Below are positions 6,394 to 13,541 of a stretch of 24,487 nt of DNA, piece after piece. A model generated the notes under the pieces. The model did not search any database, had not been told where the DNA came from, and worked only from the letters and a program-made list of their open reading frames with translations. Source of the DNA: a virus. Every line of letters begins with the position of its first letter. Position 1 is the first letter of the stretch. Where the stretch lies: positions 1-24,487 of the IMG/VR virus record IMGVR_UViG_3300032050_000783. The stretch is one strand, 5' to 3'. A program made the translations under genes and the position numbers.

Positions 6394-7321
6394 TTGATTT
6401 CTCCAATTTTGCTACTTCAGCAGCGTATTGCTGCGGGGTTAATCCATACTTCTTTGCCAACGCAACTTGCGTCGGAGTAAGCTGGACCTTTCTTGCGCCC
6501 GTTGAACGAGTCGCGGGGGCAACAACCGAGGTAGGTCGCTTGGAGCCATCACCGGAGCGTGGCTTGTCTTCAGTCTCACCGAAAATGTCGGGAAACGTGG
6601 ACTTCATGCGAGCATCAATGCGCTCGAAGTAATCATCAGAGCGAGGGTCAACCCCCGAGTTGACTAGTTTCTGGTGCAGCCCTAGTGCAAAGCTGGTAAC
6701 TTCCTCGTACCCATCAGCCCCAAACCACCGGTTTTTTGCCTGCCAGCGAACAGTCTTGTCATCGAGGTCTTGACGCGGTACTTGCGTTTGTGGTGTTTGT
6801 ACATCAACTTCGTCAGCCTGTAAAGGGGCTGCTCGAAAGTTTTTTGCAGCTTCTGTCTTCATCTTTGCTTCAGTCATAGCCTCTTGTGCTGCAACCAAAG
6901 CGTCAGAGTCGCCAGACTCGTAGGCTTCCTTGTACTTTCGCTTGGCGTCTTCCAGTTCGTTGTCGGCCACCTTCTTGATGGACTCTGCGTACTGCTCGCT
7001 GCCGGACTTCACGTATTCTTTGAGCTTTTTATTCTCATTCGCCATGTGCTCGGCGAGTCGCTCCAGCTCCTTCTTCTCTCGTAGAAGAGCTTCTTTGGCT
7101 CGGCGCTCATCATGACGGGCGTGGGTTAGCTCTTTGATGCGCTTTTGAACGCCATCAGAGTAGCTGTTGATTTCGTCGTCGGTGGGGTCTGCCACCTCAC
7201 GGTTCAGCGGTTCACGACCTCGGTCTTTCTCCGGGGTGTCGTCAACAATCTCTACCTCGACCTCGTTGTCGGTCGAGTCGTTGGAATTTTCCAACTCGTC
7301 GGGAAATTTGTATTCAGGCAT
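6386..7321 (-). CDS. Capsid scaffolding protein (311 aa)
   Basis: I place the start at ATG 7321-7319, behind AAAGGAGC, rather than at an in-frame ATG 16 codons earlier that runs back into the upstream gene. The N-terminus is very acidic (MPEYKFPDELENSNDSTDNE), residues about 60-165 are a long charged coiled coil (ERRAKEALLREKKELERLAE), and the C-terminus holds a compact helical segment (LTPTQVALAKKYGLTPQQYA). An acidic N-terminus, extended coiled coil and small helical capsid-binding C-terminus are the classic scaffold architecture. So is its position between portal and capsid genes. It should guide procapsid assembly and then leave or be digested. No protease domain is fused to it and I see no separate head protease. 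Confidence 0.85.
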   Translation of the reverse strand: MPEYKFPDELENSNDSTDNEVEVEIVDDTPEKDRGREPLNREVADPTDDEINSYSDGVQKRIKELTHARHDERRAKEALLREKKELERLAEHMANENKKLKEYVKSGSEQYAESIKKVADNELEDAKRKYKEAYESGDSDALVAAQEAMTEAKMKTEAAKNFRAAPLQADEVDVQTPQTQVPRQDLDDKTVRWQAKNRWFGADGYEEVTSFALGLHQKLVNSGVDPRSDDYFERIDARMKSTFPDIFGETEDKPRSGDGSKRPTSVVAPATRSTGARKVQLTPTQVALAKKYGLTPQQYAAEVAKLEKSNG

Positions 7322-7331
7322 TTTTGCTCCT

Positions 7332-7766
7332 TTAAGCGCGGGTGTACCCACGGGGGTCCAAAACAACACATTCGATTTGGTCGTCGTTCAAAACTCTGAA
7401 CTCCTTACCAAACACCTTGAAGCGCGTACCCGTATAGGTGCGCACGAGCACAAAATCACCGGGTTTACACCATGGTCCCGAGGGGAACTTGGCGGTGTCT
7501 TTGTACGCGTCTGGTCCGACCGCCATGACCCACAACACAGTGGTTGCGTGTTCTTCTGCCCGCATGGTTGCGGCGTCTCGAACGAGGTCCAGCGATGTGC
7601 CGGCAATCTTTTCATCAACCTCTGGCACGATGCACAACAGCTTGTAACCTGTTGGGATCGGCAGTACTGACGCTTTCTCCTCTGCATCCGCGTTCTCGTC
7701 TGGGGCGTCGATCGGTTGGATGTGTTTTGGCAGGCTAATGCCCGGTGGCAGAATGATTTCACTCAT
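7332..7766 (-). CDS. GroES/Cpn10-like co-chaperonin (144 aa)
   Basis: After a 35-residue extension (MSEIILPPGISLPKHIQPID...) the core reads PTGYKLLCIVPEVDEKIAGT, RAEEHATTVLWVMAVGPDAY, FPSGPWCKPGDFVLVRTYTG and RFKVFGKEFRVLNDDQIECV. This is the Cpn10 order: an opening strand, a mobile loop, V-x-VGxxA, kPGDxVL, then the final yR-l-dd-I strand. Phage GroES-like proteins (T4 gp31 is the well-studied case) cap host GroEL to fold a capsid protein. Sitting directly upstream of the scaffold and capsid genes, it probably helps fold the major head protein. One GTTTACAC copy (7463-7470) is read as Trp-Cys-Lys-Pro. The sequence is divergent, so I assign the family but no symbol. Confidence 0.75.
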   Translation of the reverse strand: MSEIILPPGISLPKHIQPIDAPDENADAEEKASVLPIPTGYKLLCIVPEVDEKIAGTSLDLVRDAATMRAEEHATTVLWVMAVGPDAYKDTAKFPSGPWCKPGDFVLVRTYTGTRFKVFGKEFRVLNDDQIECVVLDPRGYTRA

Positions 7767-7783
7767 CTGATTGCTCTACTTTC

Positions 7784-7806
7784 TAAAAACACCGCAAGCT
7801 GTGCGG
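7784..7806 (-). terminator. Weak candidate terminator
   Basis: On the minus strand CCGCA and TGCGG (7802-7806 with 7792-7796) form a five-base-pair hairpin followed by TGTTTTT. It falls in the 70-bp gap between the 67-aa gene and the GroES-like gene. It may only attenuate, because the downstream head genes have no other obvious promoter. Confidence 0.35.
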
Positions 7807-7836
7807 CGAACAGTCCGCCTTTCGACGGAAAAATCC

Positions 7837-8040
7837 TCATTCATCCTCGGTTTCGGTCTTTCGGGCCAAGTCCAGCATGTGACGCTCTGCAAGGGCCAAG
7901 CCTTGGATCATTCCGCAGAGCTGCTTGTAAGCCTCAAAGTCCTTGCACGCGCCCGTGGCCACGTCATCTGCGTAGTTGTTCATGTCCTCACGGATTTTTT
8001 CCCTGAGAACTCGTACAAAAGAATCAATTTCTGCGCTCAT
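7837..8040 (-). CDS. Small helical protein downstream of portal (67 aa)
   Basis: The product starts MSAEIDSFVRVLREKIREDM and appears entirely helical and acidic, ending ALAERHMLDLARKTETEDE. Its ATG overlaps the portal stop codon in an ATGA arrangement (8037-8040), so it is translated by coupling to the portal gene. Short helical proteins in this position are frequent in phages with P22-type portals but carry no assigned function. No cysteine cluster, membrane segment or DNA-binding motif is visible. Confidence 0.75.
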   Translation of the reverse strand: MSAEIDSFVRVLREKIREDMNNYADDVATGACKDFEAYKQLCGMIQGLALAERHMLDLARKTETEDE

Positions 8041-10451
8041 TGGATGCCTTTCTGTGCGTTACGCATGGCCATGATTTCAGCAAGTTCGGTTTTGTCGGCC
8101 TTATCAAGGGCGTCGATCGCCAATTTCTTCTCGGCCAGCTCTGTTTTGTCTGCCTTGTCGGCTGCATCGACTGCAAGCTTTTGTTGGTTGAGCTGCAGAC
8201 CGCCTTCTTTGATGGCAACTTCGCGTTCTTTGAGCTCCAGCTCCTTTTGCTGCATCTGAACCACGGGGTCCTGCGCTTGTTGTTGGGCCTGCTCTTGGGC
8301 AACCTGACCTTGGCTCTGCTGGAGAACCTGTTGAGCTGCTTGGGCCATCATTCCAGACAGCGCCAACTCGATCTGTGGAGGCAAAGGCTCGCCTTCTGGA
8401 GGCAAAGGCATACCCAGCTGCTGCTCAATCTTCTGTCGATAGGCAAATCCAACGTGCTCCGCGATGTGGGCCATGGTTGCGGCTTGAATAGCGCCGGCCC
8501 GTGGGTTTTGACCCACTAACTGCATGATGATGGGGTCCTGCATCGCCGACATGTGCACCTGAATGTGCGCCTCGTGGTCTTGATACTGGAACGCTTTTAC
8601 GGGTTTACCCTTAAGCAGATTCTGGTTTTCAGAAACTGGGTCGGTTGGCTTTTGATCCTCGTCCATGGGGACCAGTTTGTCTGCGTTCTTGATGCCCAAC
8701 ACGTCCAGCATGCCACGGTGCAGCATGGGCAGGTCGTAGATGTCCGGGGCCATTTGGGCCAGCTGGATGACAGCTTGGTACTGGACCACCCGTTGGGACA
8801 GGGTTGCCGCGTTGGGATCGCTGACGGGCAGGATGTCCACGTTGCGGTAGTCGCTCTTCTTTGCGCGGGGGCCTTCTTCGCCGTCCGGCTCGTAGGTGTA
8901 CTCATCGTCCGTGTAGTCGCGGATGATCGCGGCCAAGAGCTGGAGTTCTTGCTTCAGGGTGAAGTGCACCCGGGCCTGAACTGCGGTCATGACCTTCAGC
9001 TGGCGCTCGAGCAAAGCAAGTGTCGAACCCACGGGAGCGTTGGCACCCATGTCGCTGACCTTCATGTCGGCCGTTGCGGCAAAACGACGGCCTTCTTCAA
9101 CGATGTTACCCAGCAGGGCCATCAGAACCTGACTGGGTTCCTTGTAAGGCAGGGGCAAGATGTTGTCGCGGATCGTGCCGGAGCCGACATCCACGTCGCG
9201 GAACTCGCCGGGTGCGATCGGGGTGTCATCACCCTTGATGCGCAGACCACGGCTCTTCAAGCCACCGGGCAGGTTACTCAATGTACCTGCGTCGATCAGC
9301 TGGCGCATCAGGCTGGTGGCCGAGTTGGCGAACCCGCCGATCAGGTGAAAGAGACCAAAGCCATAGGCACCGAAGCCGGGGATGTACTGATAGTGAACGA
9401 AGTGCTGACGCTTGAGATGAAGACTGTCGTCCTCATTCCAGTTTCTGCGGATGGACAAAACGGTGTTGGTGCCACGGATGAAGGTCACCACGTAGGGTAG
9501 AGCGATGCCGGTGAGTTCGCCGTCTTCGTCTTTGTCGGAGAGGGGGTCGTCTTTGAAAACCAGTTTGACATGGCTCTCATACAGGGTGAAGCGCTCGTCG
9601 TTTAAGTCGGCAAAGCCGGTCTCTTTGTCCTTGGCCTTGTTGATTTCATCGATGGCACGGTCTGGATCACCCAGCTCGACATCGCAGTAGAAACCGGCCT
9701 GTTGCAATTCAAGAATCTCGTTCTTGGTCTTGCGCATCACGTGGGTGACGCGGTAGCAACTTTGGATGTCCGATGTTCCGTAGGGCAGGAGGATGTCTTC
9801 TGCGGGGATGAAGATGGAGGTCTGCCGGCCGATGCTGGGGTCGTAGTAGACCTTCTTGAATGCCGAGCCGGTAGCGGGCAAGCTCCAGAGCATGCGCTCA
9901 TGCTCAGGGCGGAACTCTTGCATGACCTCGGTCAATTGGAAGTTCATGTCCTCTTGAACCCGCTGGGCGGCTTCTTTCTTGGCTGGGGTCTCTTTGCCGA
10001 CGATCTTGGTCCGAACCGGACCGGCCGCAGGGAAGGTCTCGGTGATCGTCTCTGACTGAAACCTGACAACAGCTTCGGTGATCATGGGGTGGAAGACACC
10101 GGAAGCACCATCCCAAGGCTCAGTACGCTCTTCGATCTGTAGGCCCAAGAGCTTCAAGCCGGTGACGTAAGCCTTCTCCCACTCCTTGCGAGAGTTGCGG
10201 TCGTTGTCGATGTCGCCATCCAAGTCGGAGACCATGAGCTGGATGGAGCTCTCTGGGAGGTATTCGGCGAGGTTGGCATCGAAATCATTAACGCTGGGTT
10301 CGGCCTTCTCGATGCTGATCTTAAGACCACCCATGTCAATGTTGACTGCCTCGGGGTCGATGATTTCAATCTCGATCGGCTCCTCTTTTATGGCAGCTGC
10401 GTCGATGCCCATGGGTTGTTGGTAGAGAGCTTTGTCAATGTTCGTTGCCAT
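8037..10451 (-). CDS. Portal protein, P22-like (804 aa)
   Basis: This is the longest gene in the window. It starts MATNIDKALYQQPMGIDAAA, with an acidic 90-residue N-terminus. Portal-type motifs follow: KEWEKAYVTGLKLLGLQIEE, EPWDGASGVFHPMITEAVVR, FIPAEDILLPYGTSDIQSCY, HVMRKTKNEILELQQAGFYC, YHYIPGFGAYGFG-type sequence and DMGANAPVGSTLALLERQLK. It ends in a Gln-rich helical region (AQQVLQQSQGQVAQEQAQQQ) and two 18-residue repeats. About 800 residues fits P22-type dodecameric portals, which form the DNA entry ring and nucleate assembly. It follows the large terminase by nine bases, and GTTTACAC (10452-10459) abuts its start codon. Family assignment is firm; P22-type rather than other portals is inferred from length and motifs. 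Confidence 0.9.
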   Translation of the reverse strand: MATNIDKALYQQPMGIDAAAIKEEPIEIEIIDPEAVNIDMGGLKISIEKAEPSVNDFDANLAEYLPESSIQLMVSDLDGDIDNDRNSRKEWEKAYVTGLKLLGLQIEERTEPWDGASGVFHPMITEAVVRFQSETITETFPAAGPVRTKIVGKETPAKKEAAQRVQEDMNFQLTEVMQEFRPEHERMLWSLPATGSAFKKVYYDPSIGRQTSIFIPAEDILLPYGTSDIQSCYRVTHVMRKTKNEILELQQAGFYCDVELGDPDRAIDEINKAKDKETGFADLNDERFTLYESHVKLVFKDDPLSDKDEDGELTGIALPYVVTFIRGTNTVLSIRRNWNEDDSLHLKRQHFVHYQYIPGFGAYGFGLFHLIGGFANSATSLMRQLIDAGTLSNLPGGLKSRGLRIKGDDTPIAPGEFRDVDVGSGTIRDNILPLPYKEPSQVLMALLGNIVEEGRRFAATADMKVSDMGANAPVGSTLALLERQLKVMTAVQARVHFTLKQELQLLAAIIRDYTDDEYTYEPDGEEGPRAKKSDYRNVDILPVSDPNAATLSQRVVQYQAVIQLAQMAPDIYDLPMLHRGMLDVLGIKNADKLVPMDEDQKPTDPVSENQNLLKGKPVKAFQYQDHEAHIQVHMSAMQDPIIMQLVGQNPRAGAIQAATMAHIAEHVGFAYRQKIEQQLGMPLPPEGEPLPPQIELALSGMMAQAAQQVLQQSQGQVAQEQAQQQAQDPVVQMQQKELELKEREVAIKEGGLQLNQQKLAVDAADKADKTELAEKKLAIDALDKADKTELAEIMAMRNAQKGIQ
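8070..8177 (-). repeat. Two tandem 18-residue repeats at the portal C-terminus
   Basis: Two consecutive 54-base units encode LAVDAADKADKTELAEKK and LAIDALDKADKTELAEIM (13 of the first 16 residues match closely). They sit at the end of the helical, Gln-rich portal barrel region, and so may lengthen the barrel that projects into the capsid. Repeat number could vary between relatives. Confidence 0.8.
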
Positions 10452-10460
10452 GTTTACACC

Positions 10461-11954
10461 TTAGTAATATGCCGCTCGTCTGCGGCGGAGGTTTGGCTGA
10501 TCTTCTTCGTCGCTATCGAGACTGATGAAGCCGCCGCGCCTGAATCTGAGCAATGCTTGGCTTGTTGAGTCAACAAGGTCGTCATGATCGCCATTGGGGA
10601 AGGATGCAAGCTCTTCCATCAATTCATCCGCCCACCTTGTATCCGGGCACCAGACAACCCCAGAGGCAAAGAGATCGGAGATCGCGTTTACACGCGCAAT
10701 CTTATCGCTTCCCTTGCTCGGTGTGTACTCCGAAACAGGAACGCCGATCTGTCGGAGTTCATAAATCAACGGAGCGCCAGAGGCGCGTTTTTCAATGATG
10801 AGGGTGTCAGGTTCCCACTCTTGGTAAAGCTCAAGGGCTTTTTGCTTCAGCTCCGGGAACTCCATGCGCTGTTTAAACGAGTCAAGGCAGATGATGTTGG
10901 GCTTCATCTCGCCCCTTTGGTTGGGTTGGTCGAAGACTCCCCATGTGGTGCAGGCCGAATAATCGGACCGGTTTGACTTCTCAAAGGCCGTATCCCAGCT
11001 CTGGATGATGTAGTCGCATGACGGAGCGACTTCCGACTCCCAGACCCGCCAGCTTTCGCGCTTGATGATCGCGTTTTCCTGTGAGGTGGGATTCTGTTGG
11101 TACTGGGCTTCCCACTTGTAGACTGGAATCTCGGCCTTGATGGCTTCCAGTTCTTCCTTCTTCCAAAACCCGGGCCACAGCGGGGTGCCCGACGGCAGAA
11201 GGGCGGGGAACTCGATAACCTCCCAGTCGTTTACACCGTCTTTTTCCGAGTTCTTCAAGATTTGGCCGGTCAGGTCCCTCTTGGACCATCGGGTCATCAC
11301 AATGATGATGGCACCACCGGGCTGAAGACGCTGCCGAGGGCCGGATGTGTACCACTCATACACATTGTCAAAGACTGCGGGGTTTCCCTGTTTGGCTTCT
11401 TGTTCCGAATGGGGGTCGTCAATGATCAAAAGGTCTGCGCCCTTACCGGTTACCGCACCGCCCACACCGATAGCGAAGTAGTCACCACCCTTGTCCGTGT
11501 TCCACCGGCCGGCTGCCTTTGAATCGGAGGACAGCTTCGTATCAAACACCCGGGAGAACGCCTCAGAGGAAACCAAGTTCCTCACCTTACGGCCAAAACC
11601 CACAGCCAGCTCTGCGGTGTGAGCAGTCTGAATGATCTTCTTCTCAGGGTATTTACCTAGAAACCAAGCAGGTAGCAGGTAGGAAGCAAACTCGGACTTG
11701 GTGTGCCGAGGAGGCATGTTGATGATCAACCTCTTCAGCTCTCCCTTGGCGACGCGCTCAAAAGCGCTCGCCATGATCTGGTGGTGTTTACCGGAAATAA
11801 ACCCCGGCCACATGTGGGATGCAAAGTAAATAAACGACTCTTTGCACTTCTCAATCCTGTCGTACTCCAAAAGCATCATGATCTTCGCACGCTCAAGATC
11901 ATCCACCAACGGAATTAGCTCCCGGTACTTCTCCACCTCTGCGCGAGTCATCAT
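10461..11954 (-). CDS. terL: Terminase large subunit (497 aa)
   Basis: The ATPase half shows a deviant Walker A, MPPRHTKSE (residues 80-88), Walker B LLIIDD (175-180) with the catalytic-type acid following in PHSE, and a coupling motif MTRWSKRD (220-227). The nuclease half has acidic residues in QSWDTA (Asp321), LIIEKR (Glu388) and GDHDDLVD (Asp456-459), the RNase H-like arrangement of terminase nucleases. The protein powers genome packaging through the portal and cuts concatemers. The ATG overlaps the stop of the LexA-like gene (ATGA). Three motif copies lie inside: GTTTACAC at 10686 and 11229, GTTTAAAC at 10871 (Ser-Phe-Lys-Gln). The length is normal and the gene appears intact. Confidence 0.95.
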   Translation of the reverse strand: MMTRAEVEKYRELIPLVDDLERAKIMMLLEYDRIEKCKESFIYFASHMWPGFISGKHHQIMASAFERVAKGELKRLIINMPPRHTKSEFASYLLPAWFLGKYPEKKIIQTAHTAELAVGFGRKVRNLVSSEAFSRVFDTKLSSDSKAAGRWNTDKGGDYFAIGVGGAVTGKGADLLIIDDPHSEQEAKQGNPAVFDNVYEWYTSGPRQRLQPGGAIIIVMTRWSKRDLTGQILKNSEKDGVNDWEVIEFPALLPSGTPLWPGFWKKEELEAIKAEIPVYKWEAQYQQNPTSQENAIIKRESWRVWESEVAPSCDYIIQSWDTAFEKSNRSDYSACTTWGVFDQPNQRGEMKPNIICLDSFKQRMEFPELKQKALELYQEWEPDTLIIEKRASGAPLIYELRQIGVPVSEYTPSKGSDKIARVNAISDLFASGVVWCPDTRWADELMEELASFPNGDHDDLVDSTSQALLRFRRGGFISLDSDEEDQPNLRRRRAAYY

Positions 11955-12181
11955 AGAGAAGCTACCCCGCGAACACTGCGGTCAATCAGTTTGATCGAGT
12001 TGAATTTGTACGGCTTCACCACGAGTAACCCCTCATCCTTCAGGATGTGCACCACACGGTGAATATTCGATTTACTCTTCAAACCCAACCCACGTGCAAT
12101 CACCGAATACGACGGAGCCACTCCGTGTAAACGTACATACGCCTTGATGAAATCCAAAACAAGCTGATGACTCGCGTTCAT
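11951..12181 (-). CDS. LexA N-domain-like winged helix DNA-binding protein (76 aa)
   Basis: The product reads MNASHQLVLDFIKAYVRLHG, then APSYSVIARGLGLKSKSNIH and RVVHILKDEGLL. This matches the LexA DNA-binding domain layout (lxFIxxYxxxxGxxPSxxxIAxxLGxxSxxxVHRxlxxLxxxG), here without the autocleavage domain. It is probably a small transcription regulator, or possibly a diverged packaging-site binding protein since it lies between the terminase genes. Its start is preceded by GGAGG and, immediately before that, by tandem GTTTAAAC and GTTTACAC boxes ten bases apart, so self-regulation is plausible. GTTTACAC lies inside the gene too (12125-12132, antisense), using a TTA leucine codon. Target specificity is not known from the sequence. 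Confidence 0.75.
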   Translation of the reverse strand: MNASHQLVLDFIKAYVRLHGVAPSYSVIARGLGLKSKSNIHRVVHILKDEGLLVVKPYKFNSIKLIDRSVRGVASL

Positions 12182-12191
12182 CGGTTCCTCC

Positions 12192-12230
12192 GTTTAAACA
12201 AGTTTACACCCAATCAGAACGTTCGCAAGG
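12192..12230 (-). promoter_or_regulatory. Tandem GTTTAAAC/GTTTACAC boxes and candidate promoter for the LexA-like gene
   Basis: GTTTAAAC (12192-12199) and GTTTACAC (12202-12209) are exactly ten bases apart, one helical turn. On the minus strand a modest promoter, TTGCGA, 16-base spacer, TAAACT, has its -10 inside the GTTTACAC box. The GTTTAAAC box directly abuts the GGAGG ribosome site. The promoter match is weaker than others in the window. Confidence 0.5.
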
Positions 12231-12256
12231 GTCTTTCAAAAAATATATGTACCCCC

Positions 12257-12387
12257 GGGGGGTGGGAATTTGGGAAGTGACGGGGGGTGTCTGGGAAAAC
12301 ATATTCGTTTGTGTGGATTAGAGCGTATAGCGTAGCCGGGCGGCTGGGTCGCATCGGGCCGGGTGGGGGGTGGGTGGGGGTCGCCGG
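12257..12387. other. G-rich non-coding gap with two potential G-quadruplex tracts
   Basis: The 226-bp gap between the small terminase and LexA-like genes contains two clusters of G-runs on the plus strand. The first is 12257-12295 (runs of 6, 3, 3, 6 and 3). The second is 12361-12380, reading GGG T GGGGGG T GGG T GGGGG, with single-T loops that are the most stable quadruplex type. A CCCCCGGGGG palindrome begins the first cluster (12252). No open frame fits. Packaging sites often lie near the small terminase gene, so a pac/cos role is possible but unproven. Confidence 0.6.
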
Positions 12388-12407
12388 GATGACTGTAGAG
12401 GGAGCGT

Positions 12408-13052
12408 TTACACGCCGCCCTTGCGCTTGGGCATAGGCTTCACGTTGTCCAACAGCTTCAAGTGCCCCGACAGTTCACGTCTCAGTTGCTCTGCGCTGGG
12501 TTTCTCTGCTGTCTCTTCCTTCGCTATCTGGAACATTCCTGCCGCCCTGCCCATCAGTTCGAGGGCTTTCAACCGACTGCCCTCTTGCTTGGCCCCTTTA
12601 GTCAGTGCCAACAACTCTTTGAGCACGTACCGTTTGGTCGCCGCTGTGTCCTCTGCCAGCACTTCGACTGTCTCACCCCACGCCTCTTGCAAGGCGCTTT
12701 GTATGCGTGGATCACGGCTCAGTCTGTAGGCCGCACTGGTGATCACCTGATCCGATCCCTTGGCGTTTGGGTATGCGTCTCGGTAGGCTTGGCGCATGGT
12801 TTTCCCAGAGATAAGCCCCTTCGTGAATTCCATCGCTGATGCCGTCAAGGGTTGCACCCTCTTGTATTCCTCTGTGCCTTTTGGCTTTCCATCCACTCTC
12901 ATCTGCGGTGGTTCTGCGTGAGCGGCTAACCGTTCCGCTTCGCTCAAGACCGGGCCTTCATCCTCACCCTCGTCCTCATTCAGGTGCGCCGCTTCCAATG
13001 CCGCCAGCAGTTCGTCTTTCGTGGCCCTCCCGGGCCTTTGTGTATCGCTCAT
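12408..13052 (-). CDS. terS: Terminase small subunit (214 aa)
   Basis: After an acidic, probably disordered N-terminus (LNEDEGEDEGPVLSEAERLA), residues about 68-115 read LTASAMEFTKGLISGKTMRQ, AYRDAYPNAKGSDQVITSAA, YRLSRDPRIQ. This is the helix-turn-helix signature (exFxxxxxxGxxxxxAYxxAYP...xxxAxxLxxxPxI) of small terminases. A helical oligomerisation part follows (LLALTKGAKQEGSRLKALEL) and a basic tail (PMPKRKGGV). It should recognise the packaging site and recruit the large subunit, which is encoded two genes downstream. AGGAG precedes ATG 13052-13050. The stop TAA is embedded in a GTTTACAC box (12406-12413), and another GTTTAAAC lies 30 bases upstream of the start. Confidence 0.88.
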   Translation of the reverse strand: MSDTQRPGRATKDELLAALEAAHLNEDEGEDEGPVLSEAERLAAHAEPPQMRVDGKPKGTEEYKRVQPLTASAMEFTKGLISGKTMRQAYRDAYPNAKGSDQVITSAAYRLSRDPRIQSALQEAWGETVEVLAEDTAATKRYVLKELLALTKGAKQEGSRLKALELMGRAAGMFQIAKEETAEKPSAEQLRRELSGHLKLLDNVKPMPKRKGGV

Positions 13053-13186
13053 TGTTTCGCTCCTGTGGTTTCGACCAGTCTGTTTAAACGTCCAGCACCG
13101 TTCGCACGCCGGAGTCTACCAGAGCCCCGATCGTATGTCCAAGCCACCTACCCCTTCACCCACCCTCGATCGCCCGTTTAAAGCAC

Positions 13187-13312
13187 TTGTGCGATGAAAA
13201 GGTACTACAAAGTTGTCCACACCAATCCACAACGACCTGTTGATAAGTTGAGTTATCCACAACGTCCTGTGGATACTGTGGATAAGTTTCTTAATACTTT
13301 TTCATCGCACAA
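13187..13312. other. Candidate replication origin: six DnaA boxes within an inverted repeat
   Basis: Six nine-base DnaA-type boxes occupy 73 bp. Forward: TTGTCCACA 13213, CAATCCACA 13223, TTATCCACA 13253 (perfect consensus). Reverse: TGTTGATAA 13238, TGTGGATAC 13268, TGTGGATAA 13277 (perfect consensus). Flanking arms at 13187-13206 and 13293-13312 are inverted repeats matching 18 of 20 bases, each including GTGCGATGAAAA. The right side (13286-13302) is A/T-rich, suiting an unwinding element. No gene covers the region. It resembles a DnaA-dependent origin; direct regulation by DnaA is an alternative. Confidence 0.7.
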
Positions 13313-13505
13313 CGGCCTTGTCGGCCCTGTATTGATCACACCTATACCAACCCCGCTTGAACCCCTTTCAGGGCCTTGTAGGCCCCTTCATTTGCAGTGT
13401 TGGCACCTACATATAAGAGCACCTGATCCCTGCGTCTCACCCCTTACGTCAGCACCCGATGGCTGGCCCTCAACCCAATAACCCTACAGTTTGCTCAGGT
13501 ATCTA
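13313..13505. other. Non-coding spacer between origin-like region and early promoter
   Basis: I see no gene here. A GGGCC..GGCCC hairpin (about 13371-13386) is the only clear element; the open frame crossing it from 13194 reads through the DnaA boxes and has no ribosome site. The opposite flank, 13053-13186, likewise holds no gene, only GTTTAAAC (13082-13089) and GTTTAAAG (13176-13183). Confidence 0.5.
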
Positions 13506-13535
13506 TTGACCCCCTGTTTAAACTAGTGATATGAT
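13506..13535 (+). promoter_or_regulatory. Sigma-70 promoter of the plus-strand operon, with GTTTAAAC in spacer
   Basis: TTGACC (13506-13511), 18-base spacer, TATGAT (13530-13535). GTTTAAAC (13516-13523) lies inside the spacer and ACTAGT follows it. Transcription should begin near 13542. A perfect inverted repeat, GCACTA and TAGTGC around a four-base loop (13544-13559), lies at the start site and could be an operator. Confidence 0.8.
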
Positions 13536-13541
13536 TCAGCC

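Noticed and set aside
8553-9500. 315-aa plus-strand open frame opposite the portal gene
   Set aside because: Codon-pattern shadow of the portal gene; His/Val/Gly-rich with no recognisable motifs.
11951-12209. SOS-type LexA boxes (CTGT-N8-ACAG) at the LexA-like gene
   Set aside because: None is visible upstream of the gene or at the main promoters.
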